This document shows, piece by piece, positions 37,590 to 51,900 of a stretch of DNA of 64,000 nucleotides (position 1 is the first letter of the stretch; every line of letters starts with the position of its first letter). The notes beneath the pieces are model-generated. The model saw only the letters and a list, made by a program, of their open reading frames with translations. It did no database searches and was not told where the DNA came from. The position numbers and the translations under genes are program-made. Source of the stretch: Zonotrichia leucophrys gambelii (lineage: Eukaryota > Chordata > Aves > Passeriformes > Passerellidae); NCBI RefSeq assembly GCF_028769735.1, contig NC_088179.1:11685950-11749949 (forward strand), read 5' to 3'.

Positions 37590-40015
37590 ACTACCAGAGC
37601 AATATATATTTTGAGTATTATATACTCTCTTCTGATCCCTGGAATGACTGCTGTGATGCTGAGAGTCTTCTGCTACATGGCTGACTCCAAGACTTTCTTC
37701 TTTATAATTACAATTTCTTTTTATTGTTTATTTTAAAATTTGACATTTTTTCTTTCTCAGTTCTATCTCCAAATTCTCATAATTTTTCTTCCAGGAAATA
37801 TTGTTCCTGATCATTCTCTTCCTTCAGTAAATGCACTGGAAGAGACACTATTGGTTTAGTCCCAGCATCATCATCTGTAAATGCACTACATTTCTGAACA
37901 TTAGTTTATTAGAAAAACTGCAAACTGTAGGTTCTATCCCATCCAAACTACTCTTATTGTTTTCTTATTTAAATTTCAATCCAAAATTGTGTTTTGAATA
38001 GCCAATAACAGAATACATCTGCACAAATCTTCAGGCCTGTTGACAATGAGTTCCTTGAAACTAAGCTTTGTCTTTGAGGAGATGTTTCTAAATGCGAACG
38101 GTGGGGTGGGATTCTGTGTGTCTGATCTCTGCTCTAGACACTGCCACTGGCAAATAAATTACCTTTTAGGCATAGATAGACTATTTTAGGCATTGTGGAA
38201 ATGCAAAATTTTTCAGCAGCATAAGACAAACTTGAAGAGCTTTTGGAAGGCTCAGCTGAGACTAAATGACATCGGAAACACCAACTGAAAATATAAACCA
38301 GCAAATGTAAAGAAAATGACAGCTGGTTTGGTTTTTTCATATTTTAGTTTATGAGAGCAACAAGATTTTATTTCTTTTGATAAAGTACTTGAATAAGCTC
38401 TTAAGGGAAGGGGAATTCAACTGTAGCCTGACATTATTAGTGTTTTCTAAAAAATAAAAAAAGTTTCAGCAGAGCACTAACATCAGAATGCTTTTGGAAT
38501 ATGCTTCTGATAATTCTGTAACTGAAACTTAGAATCTTTAACACAGCAAAACAAAAAACCCTTGAAATTGGGTATATAAATTTAAAGCTTTGCCAGTTAT
38601 TCAAGAAAGAAAGAACAAACCTTGTGACTCAATGCTGGCATCTAAGGGAAGGACAAAAGGTCATGAAATAAATCATCCAGACTTTGGAGTTTGAAGATTT
38701 CCATTTTCCCTCTAAACATCTCACATATCTTAGGAGAGATGTACTGTGCCTCTGCCTGTGGGAAGTTAATGAAACTGAATGCTCATATCTGGCAGAGAAA
38801 AGGAGATTCTGACCTGTGTCGTTTATAACCAGCCTCGTGAAGATGATGAATCTTTGCATCTTGAGCTCCATTTGTCTCTGTTTTGCCTGTAAACTCTGTT
38901 CATGAGTTTTTTCCATCCTGAATAGGAGTTTATGGGAGTTGATAACAACAAAGCATGTTCATATTTGAAAAGCTGGAATTGTGAAGTATATTAGATTTTT
39001 TCCTATGTACACTCAGGTTGTCATACACTGATTTTTCCACTGAAGAATGCTTGCTTTTACAGTTTTTTTCTTCTGTTGTTCCACCTGTGTTTTCCTAAAA
39101 CTGCTTGAATCTCCCTCAGAATTGTGGACATGCAGAAACCTGGCCACAATCATGTATGGCTCCGTAGGAACTGGACTGGGAGTTTCCTTGATATGTGGGG
39201 CTTTTTTTGTTGGTGTCTTGAGGTGCAGGCTATTCCTTCCTTGCTTTATAACAAAAGCAGGTGGTGAGTAGCTGATAATTAAATCTCAGGTATAATCCCT
39301 TGTGAATTACATCTAAATCTATTCATTTCCTTGGAAGTTTGAAGAGAGTTGGTACATTTTAATAGTCTAGCCTAAAATGCTATGGTTTTTTTCTGAAATT
39401 GCTTCTCTATATTATACTAGCAAGAAAAAAAGAAAAAATATTTAAAATATGTTTGGTTCATAATTACATGTTTGTAGTTCTGAAGGAAATACTTAATCCA
39501 TGGGATAAAAATTAGAAAGTTATCTAGGTGATGTTTTAAGAAAATTCATCCTTACAGTAAGAAAAAAATTGAATTTGTCTAATGGTATTTAAAAGTAACC
39601 AATATATTAGAGACTGTTTAAGTAGGAAGGTGCAGTTTAATGTCAAAATTTTGACTGGAGCATTTAAATGTAATCCATGAAGCAATAAATACATAGCTAA
39701 TTAGCATTAATGTAACATGATTACAAAATAAATATTTGATTAGTACATTTAAATTTCAGTGTAATAAACTGCTGAACTAATAAGTAAATAATGTCCTGTT
39801 AATGCCAACCTTTGGATGAGACATTTCAGTGCTGTGCATGGGGAAGGTGTTTATAGTTAAAGCACCAAACAGACCTCTATCCTTACCAGTACATATGGAG
39901 CCTAATAGCTTAGTAAATAAACAAAACCTTTGCAAATCACTTTCCAGTCCTCACTTGCATTTTCTTTTGATGCAAGTTTGTTAATAGCTTCAGAAGACAT
40001 GGCTTGGTAAATGCT
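37590..40015. other. AT-rich non-coding sequence, no gene recognised
   Basis: This unique AT-rich sequence includes a candidate regulatory block at about 39690-39860. A hydrophobic 74-codon frame at 39047-39271 ends near a good donor-like GGTGGTGAGTAG, but has no acceptable start context or family match and is treated as chance. Confidence 0.6.
39690..39860. promoter_or_regulatory. Candidate conserved non-coding block (weak)
   Basis: AGCTAATTAGCATTAATG near 39696-39713 contains two overlapping homeodomain-type cores, followed by TGATTACAAAATAAATATTTG and further TAAT strings. There is no CpG, no repeat word and no open frame. Composition-based inference only. Confidence 0.2.
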
Positions 40016-40020
40016 GCAGA

Positions 40021-40111
40021 CAAACATTGAAGCTGAGAGCAAGTGACTGCCCCAGATCCCTGCCTGTCACCTGAAATACCAGCGATGAGCCCAAAATCCT
40101 TACCTGACTAA
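40021..40111 (-). repeat. Possible MIR SINE remnant (antisense)
   Basis: GCAAGTGACTGCCCCAGATC, then CTGTCACCTG, then GAGCCCAAAATCCTTACCTG follow the order of antisense MIR ('aagtgacttgcccaaggtcacac ... gaacccaggtctgcctgac'). Spacing is roughly right but identity is modest. Confidence 0.35.
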
Positions 40112-40114
40112 TCA

Positions 40115-43100
40115 GGTGGTCATCCAAGTTTTCTCATCAGTGTTGATTGGGGAAAGCTTTTGGCTGTGACTGAAAGGCAAAGCACCATTTTGATCCCCAC
40201 ATCACTGTCTATGATGGTGATTCTTCCCCTTGACTGATAAGTTTTTGAGAAGCCTAAAAACATGAAGCCTTGATGAGCAACACTGAGCTCCTGGCTTAGA
40301 CAAATGGTGTTGGAACCAGCCTCAAACAGCCCTGGTAATTCTTGGAAAGCCAAGGTGGATCTCACATTAGTTTGAGTTTTGCCCAAGTTTCTTGCAGCCA
40401 ATGAATTTCTCTTTTTTACAGCCTTTTGTTATTAAATTTGCAATTTATGTGGGAGTTGTCTGAGGTTACAAGGCAGGACAGTCCCAGGTCTCTAAGAAAT
40501 GTTCAATTACTGATTATCCAATGAAAGGAAGATGAAAATTCATGCTAGAGAAACAGTGAGTACTAGTGCAAAGATCTAAAAACCTTTTCACTGGATATTG
40601 AGTAAAATATAGAGAAAAGGTCAGTGAACTCAGTGTCTCCCCATTAAAGAACAAGTCACAAAAGAAATGTATAAAATGTCTGTATTAGATTTTCATTTTA
40701 ACCCCATTTACCTCCAAGATTCAGGCTTTAGTTTGCCAGCTGGGAGAATAGTCATTTTCTTGGTATTTGGAAGTTCTCAAGACAATGCAGAGATATTTTC
40801 TTTGAAGAGAATATCCCAAACTAACCTTGCTTTGCAATTGCTGCTGTCACAGGTAGGAGTAGTGTTTAAAAAACAATCAGAATGATACTTCTGTACAATA
40901 TTTTATACAATTTGGAATCCACTTTTTTTCTAAAACAAAAGCTTCACTGAGCAAACCTAGGACTGAGCAGACAAAGGCATTTTGCACTTATTCAGGCCTG
41001 CATTCACTGCCTGCTCAAAACATCTCTAGAACAGCTCTATATCTTTCAAAACATGAAAAGCTTTCTTGGAAAGCTCTCTTACTCATTGAAAAGATTTCTT
41101 TATTTCTTTTGGCATAAAGGGCATTCAGAAACTGTAAAAGAAGGCTTTGCTCTAGTCATTATTTCCTCACTAGTTCCTAGCACAGAATGCATTTCAATTC
41201 CTTGTTACAAGCCAAACTTGTTTGAACCTTTTATTTTTGCAATAAGATTTTAATCAGTTAAAGGTAGCAGCTAATTTAATAGGGGAGAGCAATTCTTCCA
41301 AGCAGCTTATCTGGGCTCCCACTGTCATTTGCAGTATCAAGTGTAGCTATAAATAAATTAAATGGAAAGTCACTCCCGAGGGACATCATCTTTATGAAGT
41401 CTGATTTATTCTATAGTGACTTAAAAGCTGTAGGAAGAAATATATAATTAGCTGATATTAAGTATAGTTACAGCAGGATTGTTTTTCAGTCTAGGAACTT
41501 CTGGGGTAGCTGTACTTATTTACAGTGCACAAGAACATGTAGATGTAAGGTTTTACATGTTAGCTGTAATAGCTTTATAATAACTCCAAACACCCCCATG
41601 TGTTTTGAAAACAAAGGCTTTTATTTGAAGAAAAGCATTAACTTGAGTGATGGATGGTAATTTTCACTTTTCAGGTGTTCAGAACTGAGAGTGTTTCAAA
41701 TGAAGTGGTGCTTACAGCCCATGGGCAGGGTAATCCACAGGGTCCAGCTGTCCATTCCTGAGCATTCCTGCTTCATTCCCTCAGGGAAACCTCCTCTGTA
41801 GGTACCATTTTCCTACTCATTTTTCAGACCAGTGTTATATGTTCTGGGAGTGAATTGCACTGCACTACCACCCTCTACCTTCTCCACTCCCATTCTTAGT
41901 AAAATCATTCAAATATTTCCCTTCCTCATCTAAAATTCCTCCCTGATTTGGAAACATCAGTAAACATCTTGGTGTTTGCACATTATTGCATCTAGAAAGA
42001 TGAAAAATTTAATTTCACAGTTATTCTGATGTAATTAAGATTCCTTGGCTGGTAAAGCTCTACTTCTTGGGGATTGGATAGAAGCAAAATCTTAAATATG
42101 TGCCTTTTGAGAGTTTTATTTCCCTTTCCTAATGGAAATTTTATGTTGGAGTCATAAAATAAACATAGAAATCACTATAGAATAACACACTCCTTCTTGT
42201 GGAGAGAATGTCTGAACTTTTATTCAACTTTCCAGTATGATGTATGCTATTTTGAGCTTGTAATTTGTGTTGTAAAAACAAAGACAGTGTGGAGAGGAAA
42301 TTGTTTAAAACCAAAAGGGGATGCTTTAGCAGGTACAAACAAAAATGTCTATTGTACCCATTGGTTAAAAACATATAAAATGTAAAAACCAGGAACTGGT
42401 GAGGGACTCATAGTACAGATGACATCTGAAATGCTGATATTTTCTTGTGGTCAAAGACTGTTTTGGTCACCCTTTCTAAAGTCATAGAGGGGCTTGGTGT
42501 TATGATAATGTCAGAAGCCAGATCAGGTGGGAATTAATAGCAAGAAAAAATATTGATTTCTTAGTTCTTAATAGAGAAGAGAAAAACATTGATCTCTCAG
42601 TGATGACACCAATTATAATTTGCTCTTTTCATTACATGGCAATATTAAAGAGTTTTAATATTATTAAGAGAAATGGTTTCCATAGGAGAGCATATTCTGA
42701 TTCCCACTGGTAAGGTTTGCATTGGCTGAAAATACAGCTCTATTGAGAGGAAAAATTTTATCTGGATTTTCTTTTTTAAATGTAAATGGTCTGGCAAAAT
42801 TCTATTAAAGTACAGTGCAAGGAAAGCTGAAGAGAAATCAAAATAAAGATTCTATGCATATAGTGAAGCTGAATGATTTATATTCACATTTTGGGATTTC
42901 TCATTCCAATTTGCTGAAAAGCATGTATGAGCTTGTCACTGAATATGTTCATTACTGCCGTGTCCTTCCTCTGGAAAAACTTATATATTTTTTTTAATTA
43001 AATGTTCAGGGAAAGGTATTTGGATACTACCTTAAAATAAAAAAGTAAAATCATCCCCATGTTTAATTCTAATGCTATATTATATAGAAGGGATCCATAT

Positions 43101-45925
43101 GCTTTGAATATTCTGGCAATATTGCACCATGTAGTATTAAAAAACACAGCAAGTCTATCTAAGTACTAAATTGTAACTTTACGTTTGTGTTTCTGAAGCA
43201 GAAACAAAGAAAAGTTGTTCATGATTTAAGCTAGGAGAATAATATGAATTATTATAGCTCACCATTGAGATCTGTGTATTGTTGTGAGTGAAATTAGGCA
43301 AGATAATGAAATCATGTGCCTACATTATCAATTTATATATAAGAAAGGAATATTCAGTGGTATTACAGTATCAATGTTTTTTGAGTTTGCTTAAAATAAA
43401 TAGGTAAATTTAGCTGTGAAAATCTATCTGAAAATGAAGGAAACTTTACATACAAAATTCTGGCAAGAACCATGTTAAATAAACAGAAGGTAGAAGCATG
43501 GAGTACTGAAAGTTTAACATGTTCAAGCATCACTGTGGCTTAAAATGTTACTGTTAAAAGATGTCTTTTAACGTAATTTGGAGTGGTTACTTGCTTGATT
43601 CCTTCACTGGCCAGAAGGTAACTCTATGTTATTGAATGGAATGAAAAAGGATCCCAATTTTAGTAAGGCTGGGCTTTTTCCTCCCATGCTTATAGTGTGT
43701 AACTTTGAGGCTCTCCTTACCCAGTACAACTTCTGCAAGGAGAAATCCTATTTATTCAGAACTCAGGCAGTGGTAATGGATGGGCTGTGTGTGACAAGGA
43801 AATCATTGCATGGCTGATGTTCAAGGGTGCATACTTGGATCCCATCCTGTAACCTATCACTTTTATATTTATCTAGTTCATCCACTGCTAATCTAACCAT
43901 GCCAACTAATTTTTCAGGTATTTAATTTATATATGCCTTATGCCCCTGCTGTATTAGGACAGGGATGTTTAATTAACATTTCCTTCTTGATGCAGCCAGT
44001 CCAGACCACTTGAGCAGATTCCTAAAGGGTGAAAATTTATGTTTGCAACACAGGAATTGTTAATTTGCACATTAACTCCTGTATCGATGTCTTAGGTTGC
44101 TTTTCCCTTTATTGGCTTTTGAACACTCTAGCTTAAAGTCCAGTGGATGTGGCAAATAAAGACAAACACAGGCCCTCTGTGAGGGAACATTACTCTGTCT
44201 GATATGTCTGCTATGCTACTTGGTGAAAATAATCTTCGTTCTGCATGCTGGAAGGTGATTCTTTCTGTTCCTACTGGTATTTTTGTGTTCTTTTGAACAT
44301 CACCTCTGGTTAAAAAACTAAGAATCAACTTTTAAATTTAGAGAAAGTATTTCCATTATCTGTAGTTTGGGCACTAAAGCTCACATGTGTTTTTCTGAGC
44401 CTTTGTAAAATGAAAGTCTCCTTTCAACATGCAATATTGGAGTCTTTTAATAGTACTTCAGACATCAAGATTCTTCAGACTTCAAATCCTGCTTAGCCAT
44501 AGTTTTGTTCAGTCATGCTCAAGGCACAGCTGAATATTTGTCTTGAAATCTCCAATTTTTACATTTTGAGCAAATTATAGCCTTTTCCAAATCTAGGAAA
44601 TCAGTAGAGCAAGATGAAGTATTTTTTCTTCATCCCTTCTTTAGCAGTGTTGAGATCCATTTTTATTTTTTATAATAAAGAACAGATAAAAAGGTGTTGA
44701 TGATGGAGCTGTAAAACACCTACAAAGAACATGATCTGAGTCACTCTAGTGACATTTCTCCAAACTGTTCTTCAGTGGAAAGAAGGTATCTGTGTCAAGT
44801 TGACATTTTCTATGAACTAATTACATTTAAATTTAAAAAATAGTACAGATTATATCCTGGTATGATGAAGTGCACTTAGATGGAAAATTTGATATAATTT
44901 TTTTCTGAATACAGTGTTCAAAAATAAGTATGTAACAAGAGGTTCTTCACATAACTTGCTGTGGAAGTTATTGTTTCCACATAACATTTCATGTGGAAAA
45001 TGGAACCAAGTCCAAGAAACAGAATAAAAGAAAAACAGTTTGAATTTTAAAACTGCTTTTAAAATGATCTCACAGATCATGAAAAGGGCAGCAGTGGATT
45101 TGGTTAGTCATGGGTTAACTGGCTAATTGGAGAGCAGCTCTTGAGGGCAGAGCACAGCAACATTTCAATAAAAGCTAAACTTGCTATTGAGTGTCTGTAT
45201 CCTATTTCCAGAGACAAGATAGTGACCCAGAACACAGTATTTTCCAGTTAAAGAAGCCAGAGCTTTTTATAAACTTGAGTGAATTTGCTATCAATGCCAT
45301 TATGGAGAGAAGATTTCACTGCAAAAGTTGTTCTGAATGTTCCTGCCCCTGCACAGGATATTTGTGAGCTTGGCCCCAGGATGTAAATGGAGTAAGGGAT
45401 GATCAAAGTGATAAGTTGCACTTTCTGAGTAATCTGCTGTAGTGGGTTGAATTTGGGCTGTTTTCCCTTTTAGATTTCTTTCCAGAGTGGCAAAACAATT
45501 TCTTTATTTGTCCTTGCTTCATTTCTGAGATTCTGAACAGGAAAAAAGCCCCAAACAAACAACAAAATCACAGTCTTATTTCTTCAGTTCACTTCCTGAC
45601 TTTTCCCTAATCATAACTCCTTTTCTAACTTGCTTTAAGTAGTCTTCACATGTGTTCCCATTCCTCAGCTGCCCAGCCAGTCCTTCAGCTCATTTTTTGA
45701 GGAGTGGTTGCAGTGCTGGGGTGATGGTACAGTTCTGTCAGCACATTTCTGCTTTCTGCAGCTTTCACTGCCAGATTCTCCTTCTCTGGCTGCAATTAAC
45801 CTTGGGTTTGTGGTGTGCTGGCAGTCACAAGTCATAAGTAAGTCATAAGTCAATCAGCTTGTTGGTATAAATTAATTACCAATGTAGAGTTTTCTTTCAA
45901 GGTTAGCTCCTCAGGGGCCTGTCTC
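40115..45925. other. AT-rich non-coding sequence, no gene recognised
   Basis: No frame here exceeds about 95 codons. The interval 41230-41500 is motif-rich and non-repetitive but has nothing specific. An AATAAA-containing stretch at about 45150-45230 has a faint R-U5 look but no LTR ends. An 11-bp unit (AGTCATAAGTA/AGTCATAAGTC) is repeated twice at 45830-45851. Confidence 0.6.

Positions 45926-45928
<3 letters not shown>

Positions 45929-45970
<42 letters not shown>
45929..45970. repeat. T42 homopolymer (A42 on the minus strand)
   Basis: Forty-two uninterrupted T residues lie between CTCAGC and GCCATACAGC. It is the longest homopolymer in the window. If it were the poly-A tail of a minus-strand retrocopy, the body would lie at 45971 and beyond. 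That stretch shows no polyadenylation signal, reading frame or SINE I recognise, and I could not find a target-site duplication. Its exact length is also where sequencing error is most likely. Confidence 0.92.
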
Positions 45971-45972
<2 letters not shown>

Positions 45973-45974
45973 CA

Positions 45975-48900
45975 TACAGCTTTGGGACATGCCTAAATTC
46001 AAAATCCAGTTGTATCTGCAGTAGTTTATCACAAAGGGATGGACAGTCATCACCTCTCACCCTCCTCACTCCCTTCTCTTTTCTGATTTTGGTGAGCCTT
46101 GTGGCTCCCAAGGGCGTGTGGAAGGTGGTTACCCTTTATCTGAGGTAGTGCCAAAGGACAGAGCAGCTGCTGTGCATGAGGAGTTCATGTGAACAGGGCA
46201 GAGGGAATGTGCAAGAAAGAGGAGGATTAAACCATCCCTTAGCTGGTTTTCTGCTTGCAGCTATGGATGGGCAGTTCCTCCAACATGTATAGCCAGAGAA
46301 AGAAGCTGTGCCAAGACTGTGACTGGTTTGCATGGCTTCGTAAATCAAATCAGAATATGCTGGAAATGATGGCAGCCATTTCTCTCACTGCTTTTAGCAA
46401 CACATCTTCCTTTGTGCTGAACCTTTTATAAATAGTTCCTCCATCAATATATTGAATTATTTACATCAAGTAACTCTCTCCCAAGCAACAACAAGGGAAA
46501 AATAGCCTAGGCTGGAAATGGTGATCTAGCTGCAGACTACATGCTAGTATATTTATTTTAATTTTTTTTTACCTCTGCTATTTCACTGACATTATCTAAA
46601 GGCCGCATTTGACATATCTGCAGCTCAATTGAAAACAACCTCCATACCTGATTTCTTTTACAGTCAGCAAATCCCAACCAATTTAAAATCTGAGATGTTA
46701 CTCAGTTACTGATCTAGAAGCCTTCCAGATGACAACACTTGCATGTATTAGTGCAGGTAAAGTTGCTACAGCTTCACCTCCATATTGTTGTCATTGGTTT
46801 TGCCTGACACAACCTGAAATAATTTTATTGAAATCCAGTAGTTAAGGAAAACACAGCAAATACAAACCATTGAGAAAGTTTATTTATGACAGAACAAACA
46901 TTACAACTTGAATGGTCTTGGTCATTTACTACCAAAGCTGAAGTTTCATTTTCCTAATGCCTTTATTACTAAATGGAACATCATAACACTTCTTCTCTAA
47001 GAGAAGATTTGTTAACTAAGCCAATAAGCTGAATTGATTCGTTGTTATTTTTGTATCCTGATCTGCTTTTTTAATTTTTCCTCACAAAGTTCTTCTGAAA
47101 CCTCCATTAGTGCTGTTTGCATCTTGTAATTTATATCTTGCTATTGAGGTAAGTAATTTATACATACAGACTTCCAGTATTTGGTGATACTCAGATTTAT
47201 GAATCACATGAGTGGAGTATTGATCCTTCTATCTCTCTCTTTTTATAGCCCAGTTGTTTAGGACATAAAAATGGGTGCAACACAATTTTCTGTAGTTAAA
47301 TGCAAAGTAAATAGTTTTTCTTAGTGGTAAACTCTTCCTGGATTTTAAGGAATAGGTAAATAGAAATATATATTTTGCATATGGATTTGCCAGCAAATTG
47401 AGTCAAAATAGATAAAAATCCAAGTGGTTATGATTTTCCATTTTATACTCATAAATTAATTCATACCCATGCTTTTGAATTTCTGTATAATAATTATATA
47501 TATATAAGGGTTGAATAAGCTTTGATAATTTTGAAGACTTATATTCATATTCTGGTATTCTCAAAAAGAATGTCTTTTAAGTTGGTTAATTATTCTCAAA
47601 AAGTGAAAATGTGCCCACATTCTTAAATTAGGGTTTCTTCTACCCTTGTGAAGAATATTAGTTTAGAGGAAAATAAAAGTAATTTCCACATAATTAAAAG
47701 TAAAAAGGCATTTTAAAATGAGTAGAGTTAAATTAGGAAAAAGTTTTGTTGTCTTTGCACACAAAGTGGAAAGCATTGCAGTGCCAGCACACTTATCAAA
47801 TAATTCATCTGAGTTTGGCCCTTGCTGCAGAGCTGATACCTGCAGCACTGGGGAAGGAAGCAGTGGATGGGCTTATTTGATATAAGTTCAGGAGAGCACC
47901 CTGTGATAGCACAATATATCAAACAAAATAGGAATGCAGACAAAGGGTGGCCCTTTGGAAAATACTTATGAATACACTGATTATATCTTCAAAGACAATT
48001 TCAAACCAAACTCCTTCCCTTTTTTTCCCAGGTAACTTTATTATTGTTGTGTGTCAGCCATTTTGTTAATTGTTTTTTAATCTCCCTGTCATGTCTTTAT
48101 TAACCTATGTAGAAAGCTTGTGGAAGCACTTGTAATGCCAGTGAGATTTTAGGTCAAACTCTTCAATTGCACCTCTTAAAGACACTGCTTCATTAAAAGG
48201 GTAAATTGTGTGTCCATCCAGGTGACTGTACTGGGCTCCCTCTCAAAAGAAGGTTCTTATTTCCATGAATAAACTGTAGCTGGTAGGGGCCAAAACTGTG
48301 ATTCAAATGCTTTTCCACTCTTGTTTTCCTTTGTGTTTAAAATAACAAAGCAAACTCTCTGTTCTCCCTCTGATAGGGCTGGGGTTTCCTGGTTGGTTAT
48401 TCTGTGCCAGTTTGTTATAGGAGATGGCTTTAATGCTGCTTCTGCACAGGGACAGAGGGTGAAATATTATGCAGTTCAGTGGGAGTGTTCTCCTAGAAAG
48501 AGAAAGAGAGAAAGAAATCACAACAGAAACACTGTGAAAACCCAGTATTCATGAAAATTCTGCATATTAAGGGAAATTAGTTCTCAGAAACACAATATAC
48601 CCCCTAAGTTAAGGAGATAAGTAGCATAAAGAGTAGTTGGTAGAAATGTTATTAAAGTAATGGAACTAAAGTGAGGAGGATCCTGGAAAATCTGTATCTC
48701 TACTGCTTTGTGTGGTTCAGCTTCTTTTGTGGCATCTGCCTGGGCAGGGAAAATTGGAGCCTGACATTCCTGGTGTTTTCAGCCTTCTTCACTGAAAGGA
48801 GGTAAGAATTGTTGCTCTCAAGTCACCAGGCAGCTGTCCCTGACAGAATTCTGTTTTCAGCCCATTTTAGCTCTGTCAGCAGCCAGCTCCTCTCTGCACC

Positions 48901-51900
48901 CTTTAGGATGGCAGCACAAAGCTGGACTGTTGGCCAGGCCTGCTCCTTGGATCTGATCTCTTCTCTGGTCACATCTCCACAGGACAAGCTAGCACATTGT
49001 CACCGAGCTCCACAGAAACATGGCAGGCTCCTGAAAAGAGAATGTATTCAAATCTGCCTGAAACACCAACAGTGAGCTCATAAATACACTGTAGAGGTGT
49101 CATCTTTCAGAAAGGAGTTTGGAGTCCTTGTCAGCTGCGTGTCAGTGTGCTGGCTTAGGAATATGTACAGAGAAGGCCAGAGTGACACAGCCTGAGTGTG
49201 ACCCGAATTCAGTACTCTGTGTTCCTGCTGCTCAAAACCAGTTACAGAGAGTGAGGAGACAGTCATACTGTGCAGTAAATACACAATTAATACTTTAAGT
49301 TTATGCTTTATATAGATGATGCTATTCCAGCTCACTGATCACAAGAAAAGGTCAAAATACATGTATATGTCTTTAAAGAATGTCACCAAGCTTTTGAAAA
49401 AAATTAGTAGCTATTAAGAGGGCAGATAAAGCAATTAGCAACCATTTCTAGCAGCAATCATAAGAATAGAGGCTGTCTGCCTTTTGTAAAGATCACACTA
49501 CCTGTGTGCAAATGCAGCTGAATCCAGCTGGACTATGGGAAAGTGAACCCCAAGGATGAGGCAAGAGGCTTCCAGTACTTGCACATCCACATGTGGATGC
49601 TCAGCAGAGAGCTGGACTGGGCTCCATTTGTGGGATGCTTGTGACACTCCAGGAGTGTGTGCATGGAGGTGCTGCAGACTGTCTGCTTGTGAGGGGATTT
49701 TGAGTCTGAGCTTGGCTCCCTGGAGGATCCTCTCCAGTGCCCTTTGCCTCAGCTGCATGGGCTGTTTTAACATCAGCACTCTGCAGTGCTGCTCAGCTGC
49801 CCTCCAGGAATAGACTGAGGAGGTTTGTTGGAAGGAAAAATCCATAGTGTAGTCAAAGAAAGGTACAAAAGAACATGCCATACCAAAGATTAATTGAGTA
49901 CTACTTGTGACTAATGCATCTTCAGATTTTATTAGGTTTGGTTTAAATCATTTTTTATTGATCTATAAACTATTGTTATCATTATCCTTTAAATAACTGA
50001 CCAGCTTTATATCAAGATTTAAAGTTTGAGGTGGTTTATGTATAATAAAAGTTTGGAGCATTTTGGAAAATCTCGGAGTATATGTAATTCTTTCTTTCTG
50101 TTTTGTTTTCCATACTGTTATAATTTAATTCTTCTGGATGCCTGTGTCACTTTGCAATGCTTTCAAGTACAGCTTGACCCAGTATGTTTTTGTGGCATAC
50201 AAGAAAGTGAACAGAATTTCAAAAACTAAAAAAGGAAGCCTTTATCAGTATATCATTAAAGTAGTATTTCAGCTGTGATGGCCTTGGTTTTGAAAGCGAG
50301 ATACTTAAAATGTAGCTTTCTATTGTGTTAAGTGGTTCCTGGTTTTTTACATAGCAATGCTTTAATTTGGAATTCTTTTCGAAGGCTCACTCTTGCTGTG
50401 CATTATTCTTGCTCTACCTAAACTGTCTTACCTTGAGACAGTTATTGGCAGCAGTACAAATTATCTGGCTGCTGTAATGATCCATTAGAAGAAGAGTATG
50501 AGAAACCAGTGCAAATCAGCAATAAAAAACACTAAAGGTATAGATCACTGGCAACAATTTAGGAATAATATCTCTGCCTGAAGCAAATTCTGGTGATTCA
50601 CTGGTAATTTGCTAGAAGCCTTTTAACTTGGTTCTCATTTGTAAAGTTAATAGCAGGTTATTTTGTATTGTGATTGAAAGACCTGAAATCTTAGTTATTA
50701 TTTAAGACTATTGATTTCTCCAAATAGAAATTCACCCATATATTAAAGATCTTCCTGTCATAAATGATAAAGGTAATAATAAGAATATTGTTTCCACATA
50801 TTTTAAAATGCTACTCTGGAGAAGACACTGCCTTTGCTTGGGCACGAGGTTTGCCTGCTGATTGGCAAACAAGGGAAATTTTCAGTTTAGGCAGCTGTGT
50901 TTATGACAAACTTGAGAGCCAGCAAGTTTTGCAGTGAAGAATAAGGGATCCTGTTGTGATTCAAAGGGCTCATGGGATTTCTGCAATCAGGGCTAACAAA
51001 GGAGCAGTCTGGAATGGCTGTTTGGGGCACCAACACGTGTGATCCATTCTGGGGACGCAGCTCTGACTCCTGTGCTGCTGCTGGAGAGCTCCCTGAGGGT
51101 CGGAGGAGTTTTCTCTGCACAGCCACTGCCTCTCTCACTCTCTGCTGGGCACCACAGAACCCAAGGCTCTGGGGCTGCTTCCTGCCTAATTATCCCAGGG
51201 TGGGATGGCTTCCTTCATTGCCACAGCTGGGCTGGAGCAATCCTGGCCCCCAGCTTTAGCCTGTACTGGTCAGGAGCCTTGGGCTGACTCAGTGCTGATC
51301 ATGCCCTGCGTCTTTGTGGAGGAAACAGAGGATGCTGGGCTGGCACCAGTGTAGCTGAGCATCTTGCAGCACTGGGAGAACTGGAAGTCAGAGGCTTTTC
51401 ACCAGCTCTGATGGGCACAGCGCAATCTTTATTATTAATCTAATGATACTGTGTTGAATGGAATGTAACAGGAGTATCTTGTTTCATTTTAGACAGGAAT
51501 TTTTGACTTGGTACTCATTTTCTTTTATTTGTTCACTTCCACAAACTCATGTCCTGTGTGTGGCTTCTGAGGCTTTATTGCCACATGGGTGTGTAAAGGT
51601 GGGAGCACACCTTTGTGCTGTGGGAGCACAGGTGAGATGCTGCTGTGAGGGGGGCCAGGTCAAATCTTGGTGCACAGGAAGGGCTGCAGGGGACAGAGGC
51701 TCATTGAGCAAAAGCAGAGGGACACTTGATCACACCAGAGAGAATTGTACAATAGGCTGGGTCCTAAGTTTGCTTCTTTCCAAAGGCTACAGAAATAAAA
51801 TTTATAAATAGTGGGAGGAAAAATGCAGAGCTGTTTTCAGAGGTCAATTCTACTACACCAGCTGCTTTCTTTAATTCTGCCCATTACTCACAGCATAAAA

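Noticed and set aside
39047..39271. Hydrophobic 74-codon frame next to a donor-like GGTGGTGAGTAG
   Set aside because: The membrane-like composition follows from T-rich DNA, there is no matching acceptor or family, and a single donor-like string is common by chance.
41534..41561. Inverted repeat AACATGTA/TACATGTT with a 12-nt loop
   Set aside because: Eight-base arms with this loop are expected several times by chance in 64 kb of AT-rich DNA.
45150..45230. Possible LTR R-U5 region (AATAAA followed by a T/G-rich stretch)
   Set aside because: No TG...CA ends, no second copy, no primer-binding site and no internal retroviral sequence.
49498..49881. 127-codon minus-strand frame, considered as a possible decayed retroelement gene
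   Set aside because: No conserved reverse transcriptase, protease, integrase or nucleocapsid motif is present and no flanking terminal repeats were found.
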